A DNA stretch of 64,000 nt from Polytrichum commune (lineage: Eukaryota > Streptophyta > Polytrichopsida > Polytrichales > Polytrichaceae). The DNA lies in assembly GCA_950295325.1 (NCBI GenBank), contig OX485804.1, positions 14,320,001-14,384,000 of the forward strand. Reading direction: 5' to 3'. This document shows, piece by piece, positions 1-11,329 of this stretch. Each line of letters starts with the position of its first letter. The first letter of the stretch is position 1. The notes under the pieces are model-generated. The model saw only the letters and a program-made list of their open reading frames with translations. It was not told where the DNA came from and did no database searches. Position numbers and translations under genes: made by a program.

Positions 1-2575
1 TTTGGGGAATTGATAAAGATGGCAAGGATCAACTTTATCATTGGAAATTTCTGTCATTTAGTCTCAAGAATGCACCAGCTGAATTTCAGCGGGTGATGGA
101 CCAATTATTGGCTGGTTTGTCATTTGCTAGATGTTACATTGATGATGTTATCATCTTTAGTAATAGTCCACAAGATCATGTGAGACATTTGCAAGCGGTA
201 TTTGAACGACTTCAACGGTGGGGACTCCGTTTACATCATAGAAAATGTAAGTTTTCCATGATCAATTGCCCTATTTAGGCCACATGATTGTTCCTGGCGG
301 TCTTGGTGTGCAACAAGCGAAGGTGGATGCTTTGCACAAAATTCCCGTACCTAGTGATGTACCACGGCTTCGTGCATTTCTAGGATTGGCAAATTATTAT
401 AGGAGGTTTGTCAAAAACTTTAGTTTGATTGCCAAACCTCTTACCATTCTCACGGGGAAAGATCAACCATGGATTTGAAGTCGGGAACAACAACAGGCAT
501 TTGATACATTGAAGCAGAGGCTTGGTTCAGCGCCAGTGCTTCGACGCCCGGATGTGTCTAGAGCTTTTCAATTGCACACGGATTGGAGTGCAGTGGGATT
601 GGGAGCGGTATTGACACAGAAAGATGAAGAGGGAAATGAATATGTGGTGGCTTATGCATCTAGAAGCAATAATAGTGTTGAATCTAATTATTCTTCTTAT
701 GAAGGCGAGGCCTTGGCGGCCATTTGGGCCATTAAACATTTTCGACCTTATTTGTATGGGCAAAAGTTTACTTTGGTGACTGATCATCAGCCTTTAAAAT
801 GGCTTACGGAATCAGATAAGCTCACCGGAAAACTTGCAAGGTGGGCATTATTACTTCAGGAATATGATTTTGAAGTTGTTCACCGAGCATGAATTGCCAA
901 CTTGGATGCAGACGGATTGTCTCGCAATCCAAGTCCTTCAGATGAGGATTTAACTGGAGCCATGTGGCATGGAGATTGTGATCGTGAGGCAGTGTCGGGT
1001 TGGCATGCTGCCACATATCTCACAATGATGTCGGGATTGGCTGCTGAGATCCTTGTAGAAGAACAAGATGAGGAGGTTGATAAATCTCTCGTTGTCAGTG
1101 ATGTGTGGGAAGACCAGGCGGTCTTGCACAAACTTCAATAAGGGATATTTCCTCTTGGGCTATCTGCTATGGAGCGAGATAGAATTAGTCACCGGATAAC
1201 AAGGTTTCGTTGGGCAAACAGCTTGTTATTTCGTGTGTAGCCGAACGGAACGAGGCGCATCGTTCCAAGGCCAGATCAAAGAGCTTCTTTGGTGCGGCAA
1301 ATGCACGAGGAGCTTGGACATTTTGGAGTGCGAAAGACGCACTCTATGTTGCACAACCAATATTGGTGGACTGGTATGTATCAACAGGTTGCCACTTATA
1401 TTTATCGGTGTGAAGTATGTGACCGGGTCAGGTCAAGTTTTAATACTTTGTCACCTCAACTTCAGTCTTTACCTATTATGGGCTTGGGATATCGTTGGTC
1501 TTTGGATTTTGCCGGACCGCTTACTATCACTCCACGTGGTTCCAAGTATGTGTTTGTGATGGTGGAGCATTTTAGTAAGTGGATTGAACTCGTGGCTCTT
1601 CCCCAAAATTCCTCAGAATTGGCGGCTATGGCATTTCTTGATCGAGTTTTGGCACGGTTTGGAGCACCTGCAGAGGTGTTGACGGATCAAGGGAGAGAAT
1701 TCCTTGGATCTTTCAAGGCTTTGTGTACCAAGGCTTTGATTGATCATCGGACAACTTCCAGAGATCACCCTGAGGCAGATGGCTTAGCTGAACGAGTTGT
1801 TCAGACGGTTAAGCGCGGTTTGCGGAAATATGGATTGCTTCATGGCAACCATCGCGATTGGGACTTGATGTTACCATGGATAGCAATGGGTTATCGTTTC
1901 AGCAGGCAAGCATCTTTGGCATCCTATAGTCCTTACCAACTCTTGTATGAACGGGAACCAATTTTACCTAGCTCGGTGCGAGAGAAATTGGCTCCCGTGG
2001 TAAACTTGGATGATCCAGATGTTTGGGCTCAATGTCTTCATGACCGAGCAACATTCTTCCAAAAGGCCATGCCTATGGCTATGGAGAACTTAAATATTGC
2101 TCAACATCGTGATACATTACGGTATGTCTGGATCCGCAGTGGAGCTTATCGACCTCAGGTTCGTAGATTTCCCAAGGGGAATTATGTTTACTTGCAACGG
2201 GAGGCACCTACGACATTGGATGTCAAGGCTGGGCGCACGATTTTGCGGGTAAAAGATGTCTTGCCAAGTGGTATATTATTGCTTGAAGGCAAGGATGGAC
2301 GGGAATGTCGTGAGCATTCAAAGAATTGTGCTCCATGTCACCTTCCCATCGACGGCTCTGTGCATCCCGAGTTGGCGGTTGTACCACAGGATTTGCCTTG
2401 TTATGTTTGTGGAGAGAAGAAAGGAGCTGTAACAATGTTATTGTGCGACCAATGTCAACGTGGATGGCACATGACATGTTTGACACCTCCCCTTTTTATT
2501 CTTCCTTCTGGCAATTGGGTTTGTCCTCGTTGTCGGAAAGCCTCTCATTTTGTGGCCGTTAATGGTCATGATTGA
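1..2575 (+). pseudogene. Ty3/gypsy pol polyprotein remnant (RT–RNase H–integrase–PHD), 5'-truncated by the window
   Basis: The reading frame enters at base 3. Reverse transcriptase comes first, with the YIDD catalytic box near 135–146. RNase H follows, about 560–880, with conserved motifs such as TDHQPLKWL. The integrase has an HHCC zinc region at about 1300–1425 and then a DDE core. Its acidic residues are at 1505 (in LDFAGP), 1685 (in LTDQGRE) and 1790 (in LAERVVQ). A PHD finger ends the frame. The gene is dead: one frameshift lies between about 250 and 278, and in-frame stops occur at 476, 890, 1139 and 1238. From 1241 to 2575 the frame is open. Family knowledge: this is LTR-retrotransposon replication machinery. 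Inference: an old inserted copy. gag, protease and the 5' LTR would lie left of the window. Confidence 0.93.
2399..2532 (+). other. PHD finger at the C-terminus of the gypsy integrase
   Basis: The spacing is Cys-X2-Cys (CYVC), Cys-X2-Cys (CDQC), His-X2-Cys (HMTC), Cys-X2-Cys (CPRC), with the usual Trp two residues before the last pair. This is the C4HC3 zinc pattern of a PHD finger. It sits about 14 codons before the stop, where chromoviral integrases carry a chromodomain. PHD fingers commonly read histone H3 tails, so a role in choosing chromatin for integration is a reasonable inference. It is not shown here. Confidence 0.88.
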
Positions 2576-2899
2576 GAATTTTGTGGATGTTTACCACATG
2601 TTTTAGTGGTGAAGTTGTTATTTAGTTGGTTGGAAATTTTATGGAATTAAGACCACATTGAAAGAGTTATCCAAGAATTCAACATTAATTGTTGAAGGCG
2701 ATTAAGGATGGGGCTCACATTGCACCCAGCCTACAGTTCTTGGATTACTTTGTCAATCACGAGTTTAATTCCTTCGATTACTACTACCCAATTAAATATG
2801 TATAGATGTAGCAACAACTTCATCATGTTCAACAACTCTACCGATGAGTGTGTTTGTTCCTAGCCGATTGGAGGGGCTCCTTATCTGCTAGTGGGGGCA

Positions 2900-3547
2900 C
2901 TTGAAGAGGTGGTTGTTTAGCATTTTAGTTTGCTATTTTATTTTGCTAATTGATGTTGACAACGACACTCGATCTGTTGTATTTAACGATCTTAGTTTAC
3001 ACGACAGTTGTCACGTGAGCTGACATCGGGGGCTAAGTTACGTCAATTTAGGAGTAAATGGACTCCATTAGGAGTCCATGTGTGTTGGGATGAGTAACGG
3101 ACTCCATTGGGAATCCTAGTTAGTTGTTCATCCACTCCATGGATGAACTCCACATAGGATTGGGGTTGTATGGAGAGGAAGGCCTCTTGACTTGCCATTG
3201 TTGTCAAGTCAAGTCTTGTGAGTGTGTTTTGAGAGAGAGAGAGCTTGTTGTTGCTTTCTCATGGCTATGGTGTAGTAGATTATGAGTAAAGCCTTTGCAT
3301 TCTTTCTCCACCACTTGCACTCTTGGATTCTCCCTTCGTGGAGTGAGAGATAGCTTGACTCTTGTGTGTGAATTTCAGAGTTTCTTAAGCTTTGTAAGAA
3401 GACATTTTAGTTTCTCAAGCTTGGAGAGGGAAACCCTCATCTTGAAGAGGTGGTTGTTTAGCATTTTAGTTTGCTATTTTATTTTGCTAATTGATGTTGA
3501 CAACGACACTTGATCTGTTGTGTTTAACGATCTTAGTTTACACGACA
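2900..3547 (+). repeat. 107-bp direct repeats bracketing a probable 3' LTR region of the gypsy element
   Basis: Bases 2900–3006 and 3441–3547 are nearly identical, with about two substitutions. Both begin CTTGAAGAGGTGGTTGTT and end TTACACGACA. The first copy follows a G-rich tract (AGTGGGGGC) that could be the polypurine tract. The DNA between them contains a GAGAGA run and looks like an LTR leader. Exact LTR ends and a target duplication were not found. It may be one LTR with an internal repeat, or two partial LTRs. Confidence 0.5.
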
Positions 3548-3800
3548 AAGCACTTCAAGATTGATAGTTTGATTGGGTATTAGTGGTTTGATTGCATTAT
3601 GCTTATATTCACATGTCATATATGACATAACATAATTGATATTTGTATCATTTTTTTAATTTAAAAATGTTATTTTTAGAACCCGTCCAAAGTGAATTTG
3701 ACACGTCCCAAAACCGGTTCATTTTCTAAGAACCCGTCCACTGGAAATGTTTTTTTTTTATGAACATGTCCCTAGACATGTTAGGGACCTTGTGAAAAAA
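3548..3800. other. AT-rich spacer, nothing recognised
   Basis: Short unique-looking DNA with homopolymer runs between the gypsy tail and the next tandem repeat. No ORF or RNA gene seen. Confidence 0.5.
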
Positions 3801-5022
3801 CACCCCTGCTCACAGGGTTACTCCTAATGCTATTTTGCTGCAGTAACATACTCTAAAGCAAATCTTTCAAGTGGTTACTATGGAAAGACTTAGGGTATGT
3901 TCATAAGAACGTTTACCATTTTTGACCAACTCTCATCTGGTCAATCAGACTCCATAAGTAATAGTCTCTGTAGTCATATAGTTATACAACATTATTATGT
4001 TGAAATTCCACAGTACTGTAGTTGTAACATACCTCATATAGTCAGTGTATGTACTGAATCTGTATATCCTTATCATCTGTGTTTGACTACCTCAACAGGT
4101 TATCGAAGCATGTAATAAGTATGAGTATAGTCATAATTATTTAACATGTCTCTCGTATATGATCATATTCAAAGAAACTTCAGGTGCAAGGATCCATGAA
4201 GTTTCCTTTTCTGCATCAATCCAGTAAACCAAGCTCTCACAGGGTTACTCCTGATGCTCACAGCATGGTTCTGAATCTTATTATTTAGAAAGGTCTTTAT
4301 TTCGCCTAATCAGCAAACCAATTTTAAGTATGAGTATCTTCACAGATTTGCTGCAGTCACATACTCTGAAGCAAAAATCTCAAGTGGTTATTATGGAAAG
4401 ACTTAGGGTGTGTTCCATAAGAACTTTTTCCTTTTCTAACCAGCTCTCGTCTGGTCAATAAGACTACATAAGTAATAGTCTCTGTAGTCATATAGTTTAT
4501 ACATCATTATTATGTTGAAATTCCTCAGTACTATAGTTGTAGCATACCTCATATAGTCAGTGTATGTACTGAATATGTATATCCTATCATCACAGTTCGA
4601 CTAACTCAACAGGTTATCGAAGCATGTAATAAGTATGGGTATAGTCATAATTATTCAACATATCTCTCATATATGATCATATTCAAAGAAACATCAAATG
4701 CAAGGAACCATGAAGTTTCCTTTTCGATTCAGTAAACCAAGCTCTCACCAGGTTACTTCTAATGCTCACTGCATGGTACTGCATTTTATTATTTCGTCTC
4801 ATCAGCAAACCAATGAGTATCTTCACAAATTCGTTGTAGTAACATACTCTGAAACAAATCTCTCAAGTGGTCACTATGGAACGGCTTAGGGTGTGTTCCA
4901 TAAGAACCTTATTTCCTCTCTGACCACCTCTATTCTGGTCAATAAGACTACATAAGGAATAGTCTCTGTAGTCATATAGCTATACAACATTATTATGTTG
5001 AAATTCCCCAGTATTTGTCAGA
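3800..5022. repeat. Tandem repeat, three diverged units of about 0.5 kb
   Basis: The phrase around GTGTTC(C)ATAAGAAC, followed by TCTGGTCAAT and AGTCTCTGTAGTCATATAG, recurs at about 3896, 4411 and 4891, giving periods of about 515 and 480 bp. Each unit also carries a CTCACAGGGTTACTCC-like segment (3808, 4233, 4740). The third unit loses similarity after about 5015. Small ORFs inside are not conserved between units, so this looks like non-coding satellite or duplicated TE DNA. Confidence 0.85.
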
Positions 5023-7879
5023 TTATATTGGTAGCAAATAACAAGCATGGAAACAGATCAGAATATCGCTGCATTGTTTTAACGGCCATAACAAGTTCTT
5101 ATTACCCGTCTGTCATAGCAGGTATATGTATCCATCAATATGTAGAGTGTATATACTGTTTGTCATCAAGAAAGCTAAGCTCATGGTCAGTATTTCAAAT
5201 TTCAATGAGAAATTTCTTGGGAAATAGCCATGAGTGGACAATTCTTCGGAAGGTGCTCAGCACTTGTAGAAGAGGTCTTCACCTGTGCCCATGCTCCCCA
5301 CAATTACAAGAAAAGTTAGTAGAGCGTACATCAGGTGTCAACGGACCTCTTACTTGTTATCGATGTCAACAAGTCTATACATCTTCCTTGGAACTTATAA
5401 AATATTCAATATCATCTACATATAGTTGCATATATTGAAACTGTTCTTGAAACAAAAATTGGGTAAAATCAGATAGTAGCTGGATTTCCCCTGTATTTCT
5501 ATTCATTCTCAAGTGTCATCTGTGTAGTTGTGCAACTCTTTAGAATAACACCTTGAAGTCACTGTCGGGTGAGCTCTTCTTGCTCATCTTGATGCAACTT
5601 TTCGTACTAGAACTTGTGTGAACCCTGTCTCCAAAGCTTGATTGAATTGCTATGAAGCAGGTAATCAAATTACACGAATACTGCAGTAAGTGTATCACTG
5701 TTTATTCTATGATCGACTGTTCACAGAGCCTTCAAAGCTTTCACGCTCATCTCGCAGTCTATCATCCTACTTGCATCGGCTGATTGCTGAGGAACTTTCT
5801 TGAGCAACTACTTTCAGGGCCTGACTCATTAGGCCGAGGGTGACTCTGCATTGACAGACTTCACCCTTATGTATCGGTTCTTATATAATATTGTAGTTTG
5901 TCTCATTTTCGGGCAGCCCGTAAGAAATTTTACGTAACCCGTACTTTCAGAGTTGAGAGAGAGAGAGAGAGAGAGAGAGAGCATTTCTTGAGCAATTCTA
6001 GACTTATTTTCAAGCTTAGACATTTGTTAAGCACATCTTCTTGTTTTAGAGCCATTCCACTCTCCTACATATCAATGTCTCCTTTAAAACATGGGAGTGT
6101 GGATGGGACCATCCCCCAATGAAAACCTTTGTCCAACAATCTTTCATGCCTAGGTGCTTTCTCATAAAAGTTTGTCTTCTCAGAGTAAATAATGAAACCA
6201 TCAAACAACAACCTATTAGGGTTTCCCCTCTTTACACTTAAGTAAAGTTGTCGTGCTAAGTACCCAAAGTTTCATACTCAAGTTCAAAAAATGTGCTACA
6301 AGTGTTTGCCTCAAGTTCACATGCTATGTAGAATACTTAAGTAAAATAGCAAAACTTGAAGAAAGATGAGATACAAAACTTAAGAGTGCTACCAAATTTG
6401 TGAAGGGTTTGCCTCAGTTGTGCCCATGCCACCAACCAACTCCATAAAGAGGGTTAGTAACATACACAAGGTAAAGAGCACCAAATCCCAAATGTTATCT
6501 ATGTCACACAATCATGTCCAACATAAACAATCATTTGGTATTAATGAACACACATATTGCCATTGAGTATTCTACATATTCTTTAGCAATTTGAACCAAG
6601 CAAACTGAGCTTTGTGACAATTTACACACTCTTACCACCTTTACTAATCCTCGCTACTCACTAATCCAAGGTTTACTTAGGGTAAGCAACAATTCTTACT
6701 TAAACTGTGCAAAAAAGCTCTCATGGTTTCTCCTTTACATGTTACGTATAGCAATAAGTAAACCCCGGGTTCTTCGCTTTATTCTCTGGCAATGCCTTAG
6801 GTTTTTGAACTCGCCTTTGATTTTGTTGTCTTCGTCCTTTCTTATTCACAACTTCTACATTTCCAGCAGCTTCATCATCCTTACCCTACATATTTTCATC
6901 TTCATAAATGTTGTGATCATTGTTCACTGGATCATTTCAAGTAACTTCTTGTACATAATTTTAATCTCACCATTGAAACATACATTAATTGTGTGCGGAG
7001 TAACATCAGAAACCATTATCGACCAGCAATTATACAGACTTCCAACAAACAAACAAAATTAGTGCACACATGGTTTTGCAACAATGTCTGGGGAGATTAT
7101 TGAGCATAATTGGTTGATGTACTAGTGTTCTTAAGTCCAAGTGGTTACATGTTGACCTCTTTCAGTTTTTCTTCATCAATTTGAGGCATATTCTCTAAAT
7201 TCTCCCAATCTGATGGGTGATATTCTTGAAGTCTTGAACTTCAACCAACTGTTTGTCAAATTCAACGAAGTCCATCTGTAACTAGCAGTCAGATCTCCCT
7301 GTTCATTGTTTTGCAACACTAACAACAACAATCGTTCATATTGGCACATCAACAGGTAGTATTTCTTTCAAGATGGAAGACTGCCATGGATCTCTTGATC
7401 GAGAGACAAATGTCATTCCCATAAATACCAGGTATCCATCCAATATGCAATTTCAATTATCAACTGACACTAATGAACTAATTACACTCAAAAGTACTTG
7501 CAAGCAAACAACAGGATCCACTCCTTAATCCTTGCAGTGGATAAAGGTTTTTAGAAATATTTTATTGAAATAAATAAATAAAAATGGGCAAAAGACGAAC
7601 ATTACAAAGATGAGCCTTCATCATGAAAATGGTCTTTATACAAAGTTATCAGATCAAAGTGATTGGTTACCTTATTAATGTAAACTAAGTATGCTATCAA
7701 AGTCGATGTCTACTAAGTTAAGATTTTCAGTGTTTAATCACCTTCTGTCGTTTCATCACTTATGATCAAACAAAGACCTCCAATGTCCAATCACCTTAGG
7801 TCATTCAATCACTAGCAATGAAGCGTGACTTTTTGAAGCACGACTATCTTGAACACTAACAGTTAAGGCGACTAAATCA
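5022..7879. other. Intergenic, AT-rich; one GA microsatellite
   Basis: No protein family, tRNA or rRNA was recognised. A (GA)13 run lies at 5955–5981. ORFs here are short and of random composition. The stretch at 6740–7060 gives a hydrophobic ORF that looks like chance translation of T-rich DNA. Confidence 0.55.
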
Positions 7880-8380
7880 GAGCCACTTCACACACGAGCC
7901 AAGAGCCATGACCATGAAATTGTGAGAGCCTAAAAGAAAGTGTCCAAAGGCCATCCCAACACACCTCCAAAATCATGTAGTGTGGTCACAGACCCTCAAG
8001 TGTAGTGTGAAGGCATATGTCACCGGACCCTCAACCAAATGCTACTTCAATAAATTTCTATTCATGCGGGTCCTCACACATGATAAAATAGAATAAATCA
8101 ACGGTTATGAACTTTCCGAGTGCCATGGTCTCCCGGTTTTGTGTTAGGCCTACCTCCAAGAGGTGATTTTTGAAAATAGTCCAAATGACCATGAAACATG
8201 TTCCAATCAATGCCATGTAGAAATCCATGTAAACTTTACATCCATCTTGCATTCACATACTCTGTTGGTCCCTCAAGCGTAGTGTGAAGTGAACTTGGAC
8301 TAGCTCCGCCTTTTCCACCAATGAGAGTGCTTGAAGTGTAATAGTCACGGGCTCTCAGCCTCGTGTGTGAAGTGGCCCTC
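7880..8380. mobile_element. Inverted-repeat (MITE-like) element, about 500 bp
   Basis: The left end at 7880–7907 contains GCCACTTCACACACGAG. The right end at 8350–8380 contains its inverse, CTCGTGTGTGAAGTGGC, and the similarity runs about 28 bp. Inside, the phrase CCCTCAAG(T/C)GTAGTGTGAAG occurs twice. There is no transposase. The ends resemble those of the other elements here that begin near GGC(A/C)CTTCACAC. Inference: a non-autonomous DNA transposon. Target duplications were not resolved. Confidence 0.65.
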
Positions 8381-11329
8381 AGTTCATTCCTTGAGGTTTT
8401 GGACTTCAATAATTGTATATTAAAATCATTTTCTATTGATGAGAACGCGGTTGCACAATAATGTGCTGACCGAATCTTATCATCACACCTATTTTAATTC
8501 AATTATTAACCTAGCAATATTAGTTTCCAATCGACTTTACAAAACTAATCAATTCAGCTAAAATTGTAACTTAATGAACAATACAATTCTTACAACAAAA
8601 TTTGAGAATGCATACAAAAGTCTATGCTTTTACTGGGAGGTAAGGATCTTAAGCTTATGTAGTATACATCTTGAGAATTGTAAAATTAAACAACCGTAAT
8701 GGTGAAAATATCATTGGCTTCAATTATAATGTGTCTTTAATGAGTTTGGAAAAACACAATAATCTAACTCTACCAAAAGTGATGTTGTCATTGTTGGTGA
8801 TGATCTCCAAGATATGGCTAGATGATTCTCAAGTGGATGTGGTTTTCCCAAGTGAAGGGATGAATTACTTTATGGTTGTTCAAAGAGACTTGATCAATGA
8901 AGCTCAAGATGAGCTTGTGGTTGCAGGTTGCATGGAAGAAGATCTTTCATGTTAGGCTCAATCATTTTAGCATGAAGGATTAAAGAGTTGATTTAGTGTG
9001 ACCAGACCATATAGAATATCTTCACAAATGATAAGGCAACAATTCTATTTTGACAATGTTAAACATCATTTAATTAAATTTTTATGTGTTTTCTTGCACT
9101 GTAGCTTGCTTTCAAAACATTTTCAATGTTTGGTTGAAGTTGCTATGCCATGAGAATGCATTTCAATTACCATTTTGGCAAAAAAAAATCAATGTTTTTT
9201 TGATACTAGGTCATTACTTAATAGCCCTAGTACATGGCTTCACATTTCAATGCTTATTCTATGCTCATTATAAACAAGTAGAAATAAAACTAATACCAAT
9301 TGATACATCCAAAAAGTTAAAACTTCCCACCAATCTTTTACGGGGCCCTGCCATGTGTAGAGAGTCTTCATACCAATGTCTCTTTTTTGTTATAAAGAAA
9401 GGAATACCAACCCAACATTGCTAACAACCATATAGGAAATCTCTCATAAGTGCAGCAAAGTTCCACTATCTTCAAGTCAACATAAAAATAAAATAAAATT
9501 GCAAGGCATGGACAAACTTTGAAATTCCGCAAATCATCAATGGACAACACTCGTGCGTGTGTTTTATGGTGGCCTTGAAGTTGAGCCCATGATATGTGCC
9601 AATAACTTTGAGACTAGAAATATCAATTCAGGCCAAGATTCACTTGCCTATCCAAAGTGCACATCATCAAAATCAAAGCCTTCACAAGCATTTCAAAGTG
9701 AAGGGCACGAAAACATATGCGCTTCATGTAAATGTTTTACTTTTCTAAGAGCCCTTCACCAAGAAATAAATGATAATTCAATTGGTACCTTTCAACATGT
9801 TTTTGAAGCTTAGAAAGCAACTCTTAATTGGATTTGCCCTAATTGAAGTGACCTAGTAGTCTTTGAAATGAGTCAAAGTTTGGAAGCCATCTAAAATTGG
9901 CCACATATGTGTTGTGATTCTATAATGTCAGTAACTCGCTCTTCAAGTGGAGTCCACTTGTAAGTTTGGCCTTAGTTGGACAACCAACTAGAATCAACCA
10001 TATGTGCAAGATAATGATAGGGCAAAGCACTCTTGCAACTAGCCGCTTGTTCATAATCTGGATCATAATCTGAAAATGCTATTCTACTCAGTCCAATTTC
10101 AAATTAGTATTGGAAATAAATGATCTAATATTAATGTTCCATTTTGTGTTACTCTGAAAAACAATTCATGAAAAGTTCTAATGTACATGAAGAGTCAAAG
10201 ACGGCAATTACCTACATATCATCCACAAAGGCCTTAACTGTGCACACACAACTTGCAGTTTAGCAGCATCGATCCACTCCAGATATTGTGGGTGAAAAGA
10301 AGCATTGCAATCGATTCGAGACAAAAGTAGTCAAATTGAGCCCTTGCTCAAAATTACACTTATTGGTTTGTGGGATATATATACAATGGGTGTGCAAAGC
10401 TCTAGAAATCAACCAAGGGTCCAATTGGTCCTTCATTATCTGATCCTATCATCTTCTATTCATTTCTTTCTTCTATATTCTTCAAGTTCCTCTTGTAACC
10501 TGAATGTCCGAAAAGTGACATCTGAAATCTGACCTCTTCACCCCCAGTTCTCCAGCATTGATAAAGCATCTTCGAGCTTACCCAGCTATGTACATTCAAA
10601 TTGGTTCAGTTTAAAGTCCATTGATAACATTATAAAAACTTCCCAGAAGTAGGATTCAATCTGCTCTAATGCTCTACTTAATCTGTCACCAGGTTGGTCA
10701 CCACCAAACCTATATAAGTGGAAGAAGAATGTAAAGCATGCTTGTCAACACCATGCTCACCACAGAAAGAAAGGAATGTAACCATTGAGATCCCTCCAAA
10801 CCTAGGATGCATGGCATTCGAAGAAACATTGAAAGCATTAATCAAAAAATCTCACTTGGTAACGTGACTCAAGAATGACACAGGATCTCAATATGAGGTT
10901 GAACCTATATCCAATCTAGACATAGTGACTGCCTCACTGATTTATTAACCATTAACAAGCTTCAGACAGGAATAAACATGCTACACTCTCTCACAATATG
11001 TGCACATTTATCCTGTGAAGTGTGATCATTGACGTTGATGTTGGATATTGCTAGAGTGTCAATGATTTTGTGGAAAATCCAAGGGTGATGTCTATACTGA
11101 TGGCAGAGATAGACCAAATAAAAAGTTTTAAGAAAAAGAAGGAAGACCTCGATACAAAGAAGGAAGTGATAAAAGATGAGTAGAACACAGGGTACACAAC
11201 CAATCCAAAAAAATGCTTTGGAAGCAAAAATCAACTCGCAACTGCCTGTGTCACTGCATGAACATCATAAATATGCTAAGAGTACTAGAAGGTGGAAGAG
11301 CTAACCACCTTGCATCCAGACTGATCAAT
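8381..11329. other. Intergenic; no supported gene
   Basis: AT-rich DNA. A 94-codon ORF at 8671–8955 and a 112-codon ORF at 9086–9424 show no recognisable domain or splice context. Nothing here can be called a gene. The 3' part near 11240–11329 is presumably the 3' UTR of the minus-strand mTERF gene. Confidence 0.5.
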
